Source: Polynucleobacter necessarius
GTDB lineage: Bacteria > Pseudomonadota > Gammaproteobacteria > Burkholderiales > Burkholderiaceae
Assembly (NCBI RefSeq): GCF_900096765.1
Contig: NZ_LT615228.1
Coordinates: 1,761,584-1,825,583 of the forward strand
Reading direction: 5' to 3'
Length of the DNA: 64,000 nt
Made by a program: the position numbers and the translations under genes. Shown in pieces: positions 28,146 through 38,129 of this stretch. A model generated the notes under the pieces. The model was given only the letters and a program-made list of their open reading frames with translations, had not been told where the DNA came from and did no database searches. The first letter of the stretch is position 1, and every line of letters starts with the position of its first letter.

Positions 28146-29114
28146 TTAGTACTTAATTGATTTAGCCTTTTCGGCGCACATCATCTTAATCACGCCATCC
28201 ACATCAGTAGGTTTTTCCCAACCTAAAGTTTTAATGGCTTTTTCTGGATTACCTACGCTACTAACAATTTCATTGGGACGGAAGAAGCTCTTCTCAATCT
28301 CAACATACTTTTGCCAATCGAGATCAAAGTACTCAAAAGATTTTTGTACAAAGTATTTGAGAGACTCTTGTCTGCCAGTCGCAATGACAAAATCATCTGG
28401 TTTATCCAGTTGCATCATGAGCCACATCGCCTTGACATACTCTGGTGCCCAGCCCCAGTCGCGAGAAATATCTAAATTACCCAACTGCAACTTGTCGAGT
28501 TGACCCGCTTTGATCTTGGCGGCGCCAGCAATAATCTTTTGCGTGACAAAACGCTCTGGACGCAGTGGTGATTCGTGATTAAACAAAATACCAGTACAGG
28601 CATATAAGCCATAAGACTCGCGGTAACTATTAATGAGCCACTTCGCGGTCGATTTAGCAACAGCATAGGGGCTACGTGGTGCAAAAGGAGTTTGTTCATT
28701 GGCAGGTGTGTTGCCAGTGTCACCAAAGCATTCGCTGGAGCCCGCATTATAAAAACGCACTGGCTTATTCAGTAAGCGAATGACTTCTAAAATATTCAGG
28801 GTGCCAATCGCAATACTCTCAATAGCCTCCACCGGCTGATCAAACGATAGTCCTACTGAAGTTTGACCAGCAAGGTTGTAGATTTCGTCGGGTTCGCTTG
28901 CTGAAATGGCATTAAAGACACTTCTAAAGTCATTGATCGATACTGATATCAGTTTGACTTGCGCGCGAATGCCTAGGGTATTGAGATTGTGAAATGAAGA
29001 AGCCATCACATCGCGTGACGAGCCAGTGACCTCGTAGCCTTGAGACAGAAGGTGCTTCGCTAGGTAAGCACCATCTTGTCCGGTAATGCCGATGATTAAG
29101 GCTTTTTTTGCCAA
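28146..29114 (-). CDS. GDP-mannose 4,6-dehydratase-like epimerase, second paralogue
   Basis: A 322-residue extended SDR: ALIIGITGQDGAYLAKHLL, EIYNLAGQTSVGLSF, AGSSECFGDTG, the YAVAK catalytic Tyr/Lys, and FNHESPLRPERFVTQKI. These are Gmd-like motifs. It lacks the roughly 50-residue internal segment of the canonical 375-residue Gmd at 44,524. Possible roles are GDP-mannose dehydratase or a GDP-4-keto-6-deoxymannose reductase such as Rmd; the GITGQDG loop favours a dehydratase. It follows adk by two bases and is the only sugar gene in this core block. A weak 7-bp hairpin (28131-28147) overlaps its end. Confidence 0.78.
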   Translation of the reverse strand: MAKKALIIGITGQDGAYLAKHLLSQGYEVTGSSRDVMASSFHNLNTLGIRAQVKLISVSINDFRSVFNAISASEPDEIYNLAGQTSVGLSFDQPVEAIESIAIGTLNILEVIRLLNKPVRFYNAGSSECFGDTGNTPANEQTPFAPRSPYAVAKSTAKWLINSYRESYGLYACTGILFNHESPLRPERFVTQKIIAGAAKIKAGQLDKLQLGNLDISRDWGWAPEYVKAMWLMMQLDKPDDFVIATGRQESLKYFVQKSFEYFDLDWQKYVEIEKSFFRPNEIVSSVGNPEKAIKTLGWEKPTDVDGVIKMMCAEKAKSIKY

Positions 29115-29115
29115 T

Positions 29116-29877
<762 letters not shown>

Positions 29878-29898
29878 TCAAAAATATTTTGGCCTTTG

Positions 29899-30672
29899 CT
29901 AGCTGCCGCCCAGTAGGCCTCTAATTCGTTCCAGATCCTCGGGGGTGTCAACCCCAGCAGGGGGTGTCTCTGGGGCGGTATAAACGGCAATTTTGTAACC
30001 ATTCCACAGGGCGCGCAGTTGCTCAAGTGCCTCAGCTTGTTCGGGCGGAGCTGGAAGGAGGCGTGCGTAGGCCTGTAAAAAGTCTGCCCGATAGGCATAA
30101 ATGCCTAAGTGACGTAAATGCTCGATTTGATCAGTATTTTTTGCATCTCTGACAAAGGGGATGGGGGCTCTTGAAAAGTACAGCGCTTCCCCATGGCGAT
30201 TGAGGACCACTTTGACAGCATTGGGATTGTTGATTTCGGCGGCATCATCGATCGGAACTGCTACTGTAGAGATCGCACAATCAGCATGATCTGCTAATGT
30301 TTTCGCAACTTGATTAATCAATTCTGGCGGAATGAGCGGCTCATCGCCTTGCACATTGACTATGAGAGCATTATCTGGAAGCTTTAGCAAACTAGCGACT
30401 TCTGCAAGGCGATCAGTACCAGTGGGGTGATCGGGGCTGGTGAGTAAACAATCAATATGGTGCTCCTTGCAGACTGCCAAAATCTCGGGAAAATCTGTAG
30501 CGACCACTACACTTTGAGCTTGTGATTTTTTTGCCTGTATAGCGACCTGCACCACCATCGGTTTGCCAGCAATATTAGCTAGTGGTTTGCGTGGTAACCG
30601 CGTAGATCCCAGTCGTGCAGGAATGACTACTAAAAAATCTGGAGCCAAGTTGGCCGAAGAAGAGTTGCTCAT
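29899..30672 (-). CDS. kdsB: 3-deoxy-manno-octulosonate cytidylyltransferase
   Basis: Activates Kdo with CTP for LPS inner-core synthesis. The 257-residue protein has VIPARLGSTRLPRKPL, VVVATD, the VNVQGDEPLIPP signature and HLGIYAYRADFL. It belongs to the adk-kdsB-trm112-lpxK-exbD-exbB order seen across Burkholderiales. A 117-base gap separates it from adk. Confidence 0.96.
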   Translation of the reverse strand: MSNSSSANLAPDFLVVIPARLGSTRLPRKPLANIAGKPMVVQVAIQAKKSQAQSVVVATDFPEILAVCKEHHIDCLLTSPDHPTGTDRLAEVASLLKLPDNALIVNVQGDEPLIPPELINQVAKTLADHADCAISTVAVPIDDAAEINNPNAVKVVLNRHGEALYFSRAPIPFVRDAKNTDQIEHLRHLGIYAYRADFLQAYARLLPAPPEQAEALEQLRALWNGYKIAVYTAPETPPAGVDTPEDLERIRGLLGGS

Positions 30673-30696
30673 TGTGAAATGATGTTGAAAGTGAGG

Positions 30697-30876
30697 CTAG
30701 AGCACTTCATCTGCGCTGAGGCTACGCGCCTCTTCAACTAGCATCACCGGAACATCATCGCGTATGGGGTAGGCTAAGCGATCGGCTTTACAAATCAGCT
30801 CATGCCTATTTGCATCCAGATGCAATTGGCTTTTGCACAAAGGGCAAGCCAAAATATCGAGTAGACGTTTATCCAT
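30697..30876 (-). CDS. Trm112-like small zinc-ribbon-type protein
   Basis: A 59-residue protein starting [18 protein letters not shown], with a single CPLC pair, then [21 protein letters not shown]. This is the signature of bacterial Trm112/YcaR-type proteins, always found between lpxK and kdsB in many proteobacteria. Eukaryotic and some bacterial Trm112 proteins activate methyltransferases; the role of this class in bacteria is less clear. The third Cys (ELIC) stands alone, so a full four-Cys zinc site is not evident. Confidence 0.92.
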   Translation of the reverse strand: MDKRLLDILACPLCKSQLHLDANRHELICKADRLAYPIRDDVPVMLVEEARSLSADEVL

Positions 30877-30943
30877 GATGTTGTGTATTCAATCGGTTGA
30901 ACTGTATTGTTAAGTAGTTTAGTGCCTATGGACTGAAAGCTTG

Positions 30944-32038
30944 TTACAAAGTGTAGCGATAAGGATTTGGTCTTTGCAAAATGGAGACTAGCCATTCCAT
31001 CAGGGTGTCGGGTAGGTGAAGTGACATCGGAACTACCCAGATGCGGTCATCATTAATACCAGAGCATTTCACTGCATCTTTTTCAGTTATCAAAATACAT
31101 TGCGCTTTAATGTCACCAAAAAACTCGGCCGTGTAGTTGGCGTGATCGGGTAGTGGCATCTGTTTAGCATTAACACCATGTTTGGCTAAATCATCAAAAA
31201 AGCGCGCAGGATTGCCCAGTCCTGCAATCGCGGTGATGTTCTTGGGTAAGTATTGTTGACCAATACTTTCTAGGGACAGCGTTTTAGCAGAATTGATTAG
31301 TTGATAAGGCGTGCCTAAATACGTTCCTAGGTTAAATGCTCTGCGGCCCAAAAAATATTCATCTAGGATCCCGCTTTTAGGCTTGGCTGATGCTGTGTTG
31401 ATGCCAGTGATGAGTGTGGCATCTCGATCTCGATTCGCAGGCTCTCGCAATGGTCCGGCGGGCAGCAGGAAGCGATTACCTTCCCTGCGGCCATCGCGTA
31501 CGACAAATTCAATATCACGTCCACCTTCACGTGCCGGCCAGCGAGTTAAGCCGCTGTGTTGCAGGCCATCATCACTGATGATGACATTCACTTGCGGTGA
31601 CGCCTTGAGTAGAGCGCTAATGCTTTTTTGACGCTGTGGAAAAACCCAAATCGGAAATTGATCGTGAGTGCGCTTCGCAATGAGTACCGGTTCGTCTCCT
31701 GCAACGGATGGATCAGATTCACTTGTTACTAGTAGAGGAGAAGTTTGCTGGGAGGATCCATAACCTCTGCTAATAATTCCTGGTTTCCAACCAAGTTGGC
31801 TTAAGCGTTCAGCTAGCGCAATCACAATTGGAGTTTTTCCAGTACCACCAACACGGATATTTCCCACAATGATGATGGGCACAGGCGCAGGTTGAGCTCT
31901 GGCGAGATTCAAATCAGCAATCAGTTTGCGAGCACGTAAGAGTGCCCCATACAAGCAAGAGAGAGGCCACAGTAAAAGACTAGTAGGACCACGCCTTTCC
32001 CAAAACCGGGGCGCTTTCCGAAGGAGATTGGCAGACAT
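30944..32038 (-). CDS. lpxK: tetraacyldisaccharide 4'-kinase
   Basis: Phosphorylates the 4' position of the lipid A precursor. The 364-residue protein has an N-terminal membrane-associated helix with WPLSCLYG, the P-loop VGNIRVGGTGKTPIVI, ISRGYG, DDGLQH and a C-terminal ITEKDAVK motif. All are LpxK hallmarks. It lies between exbD and the Trm112-like gene. Confidence 0.96.
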   Translation of the reverse strand: MSANLLRKAPRFWERRGPTSLLLWPLSCLYGALLRARKLIADLNLARAQPAPVPIIIVGNIRVGGTGKTPIVIALAERLSQLGWKPGIISRGYGSSQQTSPLLVTSESDPSVAGDEPVLIAKRTHDQFPIWVFPQRQKSISALLKASPQVNVIISDDGLQHSGLTRWPAREGGRDIEFVVRDGRREGNRFLLPAGPLREPANRDRDATLITGINTASAKPKSGILDEYFLGRRAFNLGTYLGTPYQLINSAKTLSLESIGQQYLPKNITAIAGLGNPARFFDDLAKHGVNAKQMPLPDHANYTAEFFGDIKAQCILITEKDAVKCSGINDDRIWVVPMSLHLPDTLMEWLVSILQRPNPYRYTL

Positions 32039-32055
32039 AACTCAGATTCGCTAGA

Positions 32056-32505
32056 TTACTTCTTTGTTTGACTGCTAAAGACTATATTCGATAGATTTGC
32101 ATCACGCGCAGCTTCTAGCGCAGTCATGACTGATTGATGGGGTGCTTTGACATCAGCATCAATATTGACCTGCAAGTTGCTTGCCCCTGCAGAACTTGCT
32201 TTTGTGAGTGCATTGCTCAGTTGAGAAGAATCAGTGACTTTGCCGTTAATGGCGTAGCGCCCATCTCTACTCACGGCAATATGAATTTGCTTAATCTCCG
32301 CTTGCGAGTCGCTGCCATTAGCGCTTGGCAAAGTAATGGCGAGCTCTTGATATCGCGTAAAGGTGGTGGAAATCATTAAAAAGATTAACACCACTAGTAG
32401 TACATCGATAAATGGGATGAGATTAATTTCTGGTTCAGTAGAAACTGATGTGCTTCCTAGCGAAAAGGACTTTGTACTCTGGGCGCGGGAATCTAGCCAA
32501 CTCAT
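32056..32505 (-). CDS. exbD: ExbD-type biopolymer transport protein
   Basis: A 149-residue protein with INLIPFIDVLLVVLIFLM, a single membrane helix with the proton-path Asp, and a periplasmic ExbD domain. It overlaps exbB by four bases (ATGA). ExbBD powers TonB-dependent uptake; no tonB is in the window, so the partner is elsewhere. The lipid A gene context is standard for betaproteobacteria. Confidence 0.91.
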   Translation of the reverse strand: MSWLDSRAQSTKSFSLGSTSVSTEPEINLIPFIDVLLVVLIFLMISTTFTRYQELAITLPSANGSDSQAEIKQIHIAVSRDGRYAINGKVTDSSQLSNALTKASSAGASNLQVNIDADVKAPHQSVMTALEAARDANLSNIVFSSQTKK

Positions 32506-33140
32506 TTTTTAGATTCAGTTGAGTAGAGTTTTTTAAATATCTGACGTGCAAATTCTTCACACTCACGTTGTCGTTGATTGGCAATCGCTCGCAATCCTCG
32601 CCATGAAGCTAGTGCTGGTATGGCAATGAGCAAGCCAAATGCGGTGTTGTATAGGGCTACCGAGATGCCGTGTGCTAATTGTTGTGGGCTACCAGCACTG
32701 CCATTGATGGCGCCCTGGCTACCAAATATTTCGATCATGCCTACGACGGTGCCAAACAGGCCGAGGAGTGGGGCAACAGTAGCAATTGTTGCCAGCGCTC
32801 CTAGATAGCGATCAAATTTAAGCCAAGTGCTTTGGGCAACTGCTTGCAGCTCCTCTAGTGCTGAGTCTGCACTGTGGCCTTGGAGTTTTTCTTTGAGAAT
32901 GCAGGCAAATAATGGGCTAGCAGGTGAGATTTGGGCCAACTGATTGATCTGGACGTCGGCCACGGATTGTTGGCTATCCATTTGATTGGTGAGGGTAAAA
33001 GCAGCCTCCAGGCTGCTTTTGGGAAAAATATGGACTTGGCGTAGATACCAACTTCGCTCAATCACAATGGCTAAGCCGATAATAGAAATGATGAGTAAGG
33101 GCCAAATAGGCCAGCCAGCGGATAGTAAGATGGAGTGCAT
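32502..33140 (-). CDS. exbB: ExbB-type biopolymer transport protein
   Basis: A 212-residue MotA/TolQ/ExbB protein with three membrane segments. LLGLFGTVVGMIEIFGS and LAHGISVALYNTAFGLLIAIPAL carry the conserved pore helices. First gene of the exbB-exbD-lpxK-trm112-kdsB-adk strand; the upstream gap to xseA is 327 bases and probably holds its promoter. Confidence 0.91.
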   Translation of the reverse strand: MHSILLSAGWPIWPLLIISIIGLAIVIERSWYLRQVHIFPKSSLEAAFTLTNQMDSQQSVADVQINQLAQISPASPLFACILKEKLQGHSADSALEELQAVAQSTWLKFDRYLGALATIATVAPLLGLFGTVVGMIEIFGSQGAINGSAGSPQQLAHGISVALYNTAFGLLIAIPALASWRGLRAIANQRQRECEEFARQIFKKLYSTESKK

Positions 33141-33467
33141 AAGAGCAGTACTTTAGCCCATTTAAAGCTATGTTTTAGAAGTCTTTTCTGTTGCGAGCCT
33201 GTGGATAACTCTGTGCAAAACTTTTTTGCAGTGGATGCCTAAGTCCTTGATTGATAGTGAAATGCTTAAAAATGTGTTGCAGTACAGCAAGAAAAGCGCA
33301 CAATAATTAGTATATAAATCAGTTACTTATAAAAAAATTACTGTTGGATTTATGAAACGTTTTGGGTCAGTAATTGCTTACTTATGTTTTTTAAAGCTAG
33401 AGCCAATGAGCTTCTGTGGATATTTATTGCCTTCTAACCCTGATTCCTTAGGGAATTTAAGATAAAC
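33141..33467. other. divergent intergenic region between exbB and xseA
   Basis: A 327-base A/T-rich gap with no convincing gene. It must hold promoters for both directions, but I cannot fix them. TGTGGATAA at 33200-33208 matches a DnaA box (TTATCCACA) exactly, and TGTGGATAT near 33414 matches with one change. Two boxes 200 bases apart are not enough for an origin call. Confidence 0.4.
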
Positions 33468-34676
33468 ATGTCGGAAATATCAAGGGAAATTCTCTCAGTT
33501 GGCGATCTAAACCGCGCCATTGCGACCTCTTTGGAGGATCGTTTCGATACTGTTTGGGTTAGCGGGGAGATTTCGAACTTCAAAGCCTATGACAGTGGGC
33601 ATTGGTACTTCCCGTTGAAGGATGAGGAAGGTCAAGTTCGCTGTGTGATGTTCCGGGGTCGTAATGGTCAAGTAGGTTTCATGCCGCAATCGGGCGACTT
33701 GGTTGAGGTGAGTGCTAATGTGTCGATGTATGTCCCTAGAGGCGATATACAGCTCACCATTCAAACTTTGCGACGCGCCGGAATGGGCGGTCTCTATGAA
33801 GCCTTCTTAAAACTTAAAGCGAAGTTGGCTAAAGAAGGCTTGTTTGATGAAGATCGTAAGCGTGAGATCCCAACCCACCCTCGCACGATTGGCATCATCA
33901 CTTCCCCGCAAGCCGCAGCCTTGAAAGATGTTTTGAGTACTCTGGCAAGGCGCGCACCACATATTCCGATTGTGATTTATCTCACTCTCGTTCAAGGACC
34001 AGAAGCGCCTACCGGAATCATTGCTGCACTAAAAGCTGCAAACAAAGAGCAAGCAGTCGACGTTATTTTGTTGGTACGTGGCGGTGGCAGTATTGAAGAT
34101 TTGTGGGCATTTAATGATGAACAATTGGCTTACGCGATCTCTCAATCAGAAATTCCCGTGGTCAGCGGTGTTGGGTATGAAACCGATTTCACGATCGCAG
34201 ATTTTGTAGCAGATCTTCGTGCTCCCACCCCTACTGGCGCTGCAGAGCTTGCTGCTCCGAGAAGGGATCAGATGCTGGCAGAGTTGGACGCCATCATGGC
34301 TGCACTCTTGCAAAGAATAAATCAACGGGTCGAGCGTGAAGCACAAACATTGGATCAATTGGCCTTACGCTTAAGTCATGCGCTACCAAATCCAGATCGG
34401 ATGCGTGAACAAATTGAGGGTTGGCAGCAACGCTTAAATCAAGCATGGTCAGTACGTATGGAAAACTGGAAACGCAATCAAAGCCACTATCAAGCGCAAT
34501 TGGAGATGCTCAATCCGCAAAGAACGCTAGAGCGTGGATATGCGGTGATTTTGAAAGAAGAGCGAGAAATTCTTCAAGCAGTTAGAAATCCAAAAGAACT
34601 TACTACTAATGCCAGATACCAGGTTCGACTTGCCGAAGGGCAGGCAACAATCGAGTTAACTAAATCAAGTAGCTAA
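33468..34676 (+). CDS. xseA: exodeoxyribonuclease VII large subunit
   Basis: Single-strand DNA exonuclease. The 402-residue protein has an N-terminal OB fold with VWVSGEISNFKAYDSGHWYFPLKD, the GIITSPQAAALKDVL block, LLVRGGGSIEDLWAFND and GVGYETDFTIADFVAD with RAPTPTGAAEL. The coiled-coil C-terminal region is present, slightly shorter than in E. coli. The small subunit xseB is not in the window. Confidence 0.96.
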   Translation: MSEISREILSVGDLNRAIATSLEDRFDTVWVSGEISNFKAYDSGHWYFPLKDEEGQVRCVMFRGRNGQVGFMPQSGDLVEVSANVSMYVPRGDIQLTIQTLRRAGMGGLYEAFLKLKAKLAKEGLFDEDRKREIPTHPRTIGIITSPQAAALKDVLSTLARRAPHIPIVIYLTLVQGPEAPTGIIAALKAANKEQAVDVILLVRGGGSIEDLWAFNDEQLAYAISQSEIPVVSGVGYETDFTIADFVADLRAPTPTGAAELAAPRRDQMLAELDAIMAALLQRINQRVEREAQTLDQLALRLSHALPNPDRMREQIEGWQQRLNQAWSVRMENWKRNQSHYQAQLEMLNPQRTLERGYAVILKEEREILQAVRNPKELTTNARYQVRLAEGQATIELTKSSS

Positions 34677-34719
34677 GAGCGGCGACTCAATCAGGGTTTG
34701 GGTCGGTCTCGGAGCTAAC

Positions 34720-35130
34720 TTAGGAGCTTTCAAAAAAGACCCCAGCAGGAATCTTAAATCGCCTAGCTAAAGCATTAATCTGCCTCACATTGAGCTCTCG
34801 TGCTCCCGATAGAATTTGGGAGATAACGCTTTGATTGCCGACCTCAGGTAAGTCAGACTGCCTGAGCTGATGTTGCTCCATCAAATAGGCTAGGACCGCT
34901 TGTGGTTTTGCATCAGGACTTGGGAAGTGCTCGTACTCATAAGTGCGAATCAATTCGCTCACAAGCTCAAAAAGATCCAAGAGTGGGTGTTTTTTTGAGG
35001 ATGCAACAACTTCAGAAAGCATATCTGCAAGCTGAACCATTTTTTTGTATTGTCGTTCATTGCGAATGGGGCTTAGATCAACTGTCTTGGCTAGATTTTC
35101 CCAGGCTTTTTTTAGATCGTTTAAGTTCAT
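34720..35130 (-). CDS. higA: HigA-type antitoxin
   Basis: A 136-residue protein starting MNLNDLKKAWENLA (ATG 35130, overlapping the toxin TGA as ATGA). The C-terminal XRE domain reads QHQLRQSDLPEVGNQSVISQIL followed by LNVRQINALARRFKIPAGVFF. This is the HigA class with the LSGARELN block. It would neutralise HigB and repress the operon through the 23-bp palindrome upstream. Confidence 0.9.
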   Translation of the reverse strand: MNLNDLKKAWENLAKTVDLSPIRNERQYKKMVQLADMLSEVVASSKKHPLLDLFELVSELIRTYEYEHFPSPDAKPQAVLAYLMEQHQLRQSDLPEVGNQSVISQILSGARELNVRQINALARRFKIPAGVFFESS

Positions 35131-35414
35131 TTTTTCCACCCATCTTTATCGTATTGCTTATGAGTTAACACGGCTTTGATGTAACAAAGCTGTCTTTCAA
35201 ACTGCAAGAATGTAATCAGACGATATTTATTTCCACAAATATTAAAAACATACAAGTCACCAACTTTGTCGACTGCTCTAAAAACTTGTCGAATATCGGC
35301 AAAATTTGCGTAGGACCCAAACTTCATTAATTTTCTCCAGGCCTGGAGTGGCGCAGAGGCATCTTTGTGAGAGGCTGCAAACTCTAATAAGCGACGATTA
35401 GTAATGACTCTCAT
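35127..35414 (-). CDS. higB: HigB-type mRNA interferase toxin
   Basis: A 95-residue protein starting MRVITNRRLLEFAASH, with LQAWRKLMKFGSYANFADIRQVF, NICGNKYRLIT and YIKAVLTHKQYDK. These are the signature segments of the HigB family of ribosome-associated mRNA interferases. ATG 35414 is preferred over an in-frame start six codons upstream, because it matches the family N-terminus and lies clear of the operator palindrome. Confidence 0.93.
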   Translation of the reverse strand: MRVITNRRLLEFAASHKDASAPLQAWRKLMKFGSYANFADIRQVFRAVDKVGDLYVFNICGNKYRLITFLQFERQLCYIKAVLTHKQYDKDGWKK

Positions 35415-35421
35415 CAATAAA

Positions 35422-35444
35422 TAATATTGCAAATTGCAATATTA
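35422..35444. promoter_or_regulatory. perfect 23-bp palindrome, higBA operator candidate
   Basis: TAATATTGCAA, central A, TTGCAATATTA: two perfect 11-bp arms centred on 35433, ending eight bases before the higB ATG. The position and symmetry fit a HigA dimer site. Its sequence is unrelated to the palindrome of the other toxin-antitoxin pair, so cross-regulation is unlikely. Confidence 0.8.
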
Positions 35445-35458
35445 AGCAATGCAAAAAA

Positions 35459-35490
35459 AAGCCCCAAGGGCTTATCAAAAATAGGGGCTT
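35459..35490 (-). terminator. intrinsic terminator after murB
   Basis: AAGCCCC at 35459-35465 pairs with GGGGCTT at 35484-35490 across an 18-base loop. On the minus strand the stem runs into eight T. It lies just beyond the murB stop (35497) and separates murB from higBA. Confidence 0.72.
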
Positions 35491-35496
35491 ACCGAA

Positions 35497-36534
35497 TTAC
35501 AGAATATTGGGCTCTATCACTAAGCTGACACCAAACTCTTTGCGTACCGTATCTTGAATGCATTTAGCCAGTCCTAAAATGTCCCCAGCTGTGCCGCCAC
35601 CATGATTGACCAGAACGAGTGCTTGGTTTTCATAGACACCAACAGCACCCATGCGTTGACCCTTAAAACCGCATTGATCAATGATCCAGCCTGCAGCTAG
35701 CTTGCGTTTGCCTGGTGCATCGGGGTAAGAGACAAGCGTCGGATGTTTCTGTAGCAAGGTCTCATATTGCTCATGAGGAACAATCGGATTTTGAAAAAAA
35801 CTGCCAGCGTTACCAATGATCTTGGGGTCAGGCAATTTGTTTGTCCGAATTTTGCAGACCGCCACAAAAATCTTTTCTGCGCTTGGGTTTGAGTTTGCCG
35901 CAAACTGCTTGGCTAAATCAGCATAATGAACGCGAGCTTGCCATTGTTTTGGAATTTTAAAAACGACCCTTGTCACAATAAAGCGATGGGGATTTTGTTT
36001 GAAGTAGCTGTCGCGATAAGCAAATTGGCAGGCTTCTTTTGAAAGGGTGACAAAGGCTTGGGTCTTGGTATCAAACGCTTCGATGTGATCAATGTAGTCG
36101 GCAATTTCAACACCGTAAGCGCCGATGTTCTGTATCGGTGCTGCGCCAACCGTCCCAGGAATCAGTGCTAGATTTTCTAAGCCAGGAAGATTGTGTTCCA
36201 GCGTCCAAGAAACAAACTCGTGCCAATTCACGCCACCACCAACAGCAATCACTGTTGCGTGTTCATCGGAAGAGACAATTTCCTGTCCAGTGATATTCAT
36301 GAGTAAGGTGGCGCCAGGTAAGACCTTGGGCAAAATGACATTACTGCCGCCGCCCAATACGCGCCAAGGCAGTTTTTGCTCAGTGATTACTTCCATGATG
36401 GCGCCAATCTGATCGGGCGAGGTAATTTCGTGGGCAAACTCAGCACTAGCATCTAGACCAAAGGTATTGCGATTGGCTAGACCAACATTGGGAGTCAATT
36501 TTGGGGTGGCAGACGCATTAGAGGCAAAGTTCAT
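35497..36534 (-). CDS. murB: UDP-N-acetylenolpyruvoylglucosamine reductase
   Basis: Second committed step of peptidoglycan precursor synthesis, FAD-dependent. The 345-residue protein has WRVLGGGSNVILP, IPGTVGAAPIQNIGAYG, FAYRDSYFK and NAGSFFQNP. This is a type I MurB of the E. coli form. It is divergent from yajQ and downstream of no other cell-wall gene, so it is probably monocistronic. Confidence 0.97.
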   Translation of the reverse strand: MNFASNASATPKLTPNVGLANRNTFGLDASAEFAHEITSPDQIGAIMEVITEQKLPWRVLGGGSNVILPKVLPGATLLMNITGQEIVSSDEHATVIAVGGGVNWHEFVSWTLEHNLPGLENLALIPGTVGAAPIQNIGAYGVEIADYIDHIEAFDTKTQAFVTLSKEACQFAYRDSYFKQNPHRFIVTRVVFKIPKQWQARVHYADLAKQFAANSNPSAEKIFVAVCKIRTNKLPDPKIIGNAGSFFQNPIVPHEQYETLLQKHPTLVSYPDAPGKRKLAAGWIIDQCGFKGQRMGAVGVYENQALVLVNHGGGTAGDILGLAKCIQDTVRKEFGVSLVIEPNIL

Positions 36535-36651
36535 GACACAATCTTATTCGAATGCGCACCAAAAGCGCAGATAATTAGCTTAAAAGAGTCTGACCGCTGA
36601 GAATGCGAATAGCTCGCCCCAGTAACAACACAAGGAATACAAGGAGTCGCA

Positions 36652-37137
36652 ATGCCAACATTTGACGTAGTTTGTGAACCAGACATGGTTGAGCTTAAGA
36701 ACGCCATCGAACAATCGAATAAAGAAATTAGCAATCGCTTTGACTTCAAGGGCTCTGATAGCCGCGTAGAGCAAAAAGATGAAGCCTTGATTTTGTTTGG
36801 TGATGATGACTTCAAATTAGGTCAAGTGCGTGATGTGTTGATTAACAAAATGGCTAAGCGCAACGTGGATGTACGTTATCTCAAAGATGACAAAACTGAA
36901 ACCATTGGCGGCGATAAGAAAAAGCAAACTATGAAGATTCAAAAAGGCATTACTTCTGAGTTAGCTAAAAAGGTTGTACGCGTAATTAAAGATAGCAAGC
37001 TTAAAGTGCAAGCCAGCATTCAAGGTGATGCGGTTCGTGTGACGGGCGCAAAGCGTGATGATCTTCAGGCGACGATGGCATTGCTAAAAAAAGAAATCAC
37101 CGAAGCGCCATTGGGTTTTAATAACTTCCGTGACTAA
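36652..37137 (+). CDS. yajQ: YajQ-family nucleotide-binding protein
   Basis: A 161-residue protein starting [21 protein letters not shown], with [11 protein letters not shown] and [21 protein letters not shown]. These match YajQ/UPF0234, two RNA-binding-like ferredoxin folds. Members bind nucleotides and, in Xanthomonas, cyclic di-GMP. Its end overlaps the xerD start by eight bases, so the two are co-transcribed. Confidence 0.95.
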   Translation: MPTFDVVCEPDMVELKNAIEQSNKEISNRFDFKGSDSRVEQKDEALILFGDDDFKLGQVRDVLINKMAKRNVDVRYLKDDKTETIGGDKKKQTMKIQKGITSELAKKVVRVIKDSKLKVQASIQGDAVRVTGAKRDDLQATMALLKKEITEAPLGFNNFRD

Positions 37138-38077
37138 AAAGCCTCGCGGGGCTCCTGCAAAGGCCGCCCCAAAGATAGCGCCAACTAGCCAAGAGGCGAT
37201 TGAGCGCTTCTGTGATGCCTGCTGGCTAGAAGATGGCTTATCGCAAAACAGCTTGTCTGCTTATCGCCGAGATCTTGTGCTGTTAGCACAGTGGCTCTAT
37301 GCGCAATCAGAAGCAGATCTCTACTCTGTTGCTGAAAAAGATCTCACCGCTTACATTGCGCATCGTCGTGCCGATAAAGCGACAACAGCGAATCGACGCT
37401 TAACTGTTTTTAAGCGATTCTATCGCCACGCATTACGCATCAATTTAGTCAAAAGTGATCCTTGTATTGGATTGCGAGCTGCTAAGCAAGCTTTACGCTT
37501 TCCAAAAACTTTAAGCGAGGATCAGGTCACCGCTTTACTGAATGCACCCGATATCGACACACCATTGGGCTTGCGTGATCGTACGATGTTAGAGCTGATG
37601 TATGCCAGCGGGTTGCGCGTTTCAGAAATCGTCGATCTCAAAACGATTGCTTTGGGTTTAAATGAAGGAGTCGTGCGAATCGTGAATGGCAAGGGGGGTA
37701 AAGAACGTCTTGTGCCCTTTGGTGGGGAAGCGGGGCAGTGGTTAAGGCGCTATTTAGCCCAAGCACGCACACCTTTGCTAGAAGGTAAAACCAGTGATGC
37801 CCTATTTGTGGGTCGCCATACTGGTACAGCTTTGACACGACAGGCTTTTTGGGCGCTGATTAAGCGTTACGCTACCATCGCTAATATCCCGGTTGCGCTA
37901 TCGCCGCATACCTTGCGACATGCTTTTGCAACTCATTTACTTAATCATGGGGCGGATTTAAGAGTGGTACAGCTTCTCTTGGGTCATGCAGATATTTCTA
38001 CAACACAGATTTACACCCACGTCGCTAGAGAGCGTCTCAAGTCAATTCATCAGCAACATCACCCCCGTGGCACTTAA
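37130..38077 (+). CDS. xerD: tyrosine recombinase XerD
   Basis: Resolves chromosome dimers at dif with XerC. The 315-residue protein has an Ala/Pro/Lys-rich N-terminal tail (1-20), a SAM-like N-terminal domain and the catalytic residues Arg163, Lys188, His260, Arg263, His286 and Tyr295 (YTHVARERL). It starts at GTG 37130 inside yajQ. Core gene rather than an element integrase: no attachment sites or cargo are nearby. Confidence 0.94.
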   Translation: MTKKPRGAPAKAAPKIAPTSQEAIERFCDACWLEDGLSQNSLSAYRRDLVLLAQWLYAQSEADLYSVAEKDLTAYIAHRRADKATTANRRLTVFKRFYRHALRINLVKSDPCIGLRAAKQALRFPKTLSEDQVTALLNAPDIDTPLGLRDRTMLELMYASGLRVSEIVDLKTIALGLNEGVVRIVNGKGGKERLVPFGGEAGQWLRRYLAQARTPLLEGKTSDALFVGRHTGTALTRQAFWALIKRYATIANIPVALSPHTLRHAFATHLLNHGADLRVVQLLLGHADISTTQIYTHVARERLKSIHQQHHPRGT

Positions 38078-38129
38078 GCCCACAAGTGATTTAATGAGAA
38101 AAAGCGATAAAAGTGTTTAAGATGACGAT

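Noticed and set aside
28131..28147. Hairpin with 7-bp arms (AAGCATT/AATGCTT) at the end of the second Gmd-like gene
   Set aside because: The stem is A/T-rich and lacks a T run on the minus strand; weak evidence for a terminator.
33200..33208. Possible replication origin from a DnaA box upstream of xseA
   Set aside because: Only one exact box plus one near match, no unwinding region beyond general A/T richness, and no dnaA, dnaN or parAB nearby.
37130..38077. XerD as the integrase of a mobile element
   Set aside because: It overlaps yajQ, sits in core genes, has no flanking repeats or cargo, and matches chromosomal XerD closely in motif layout.
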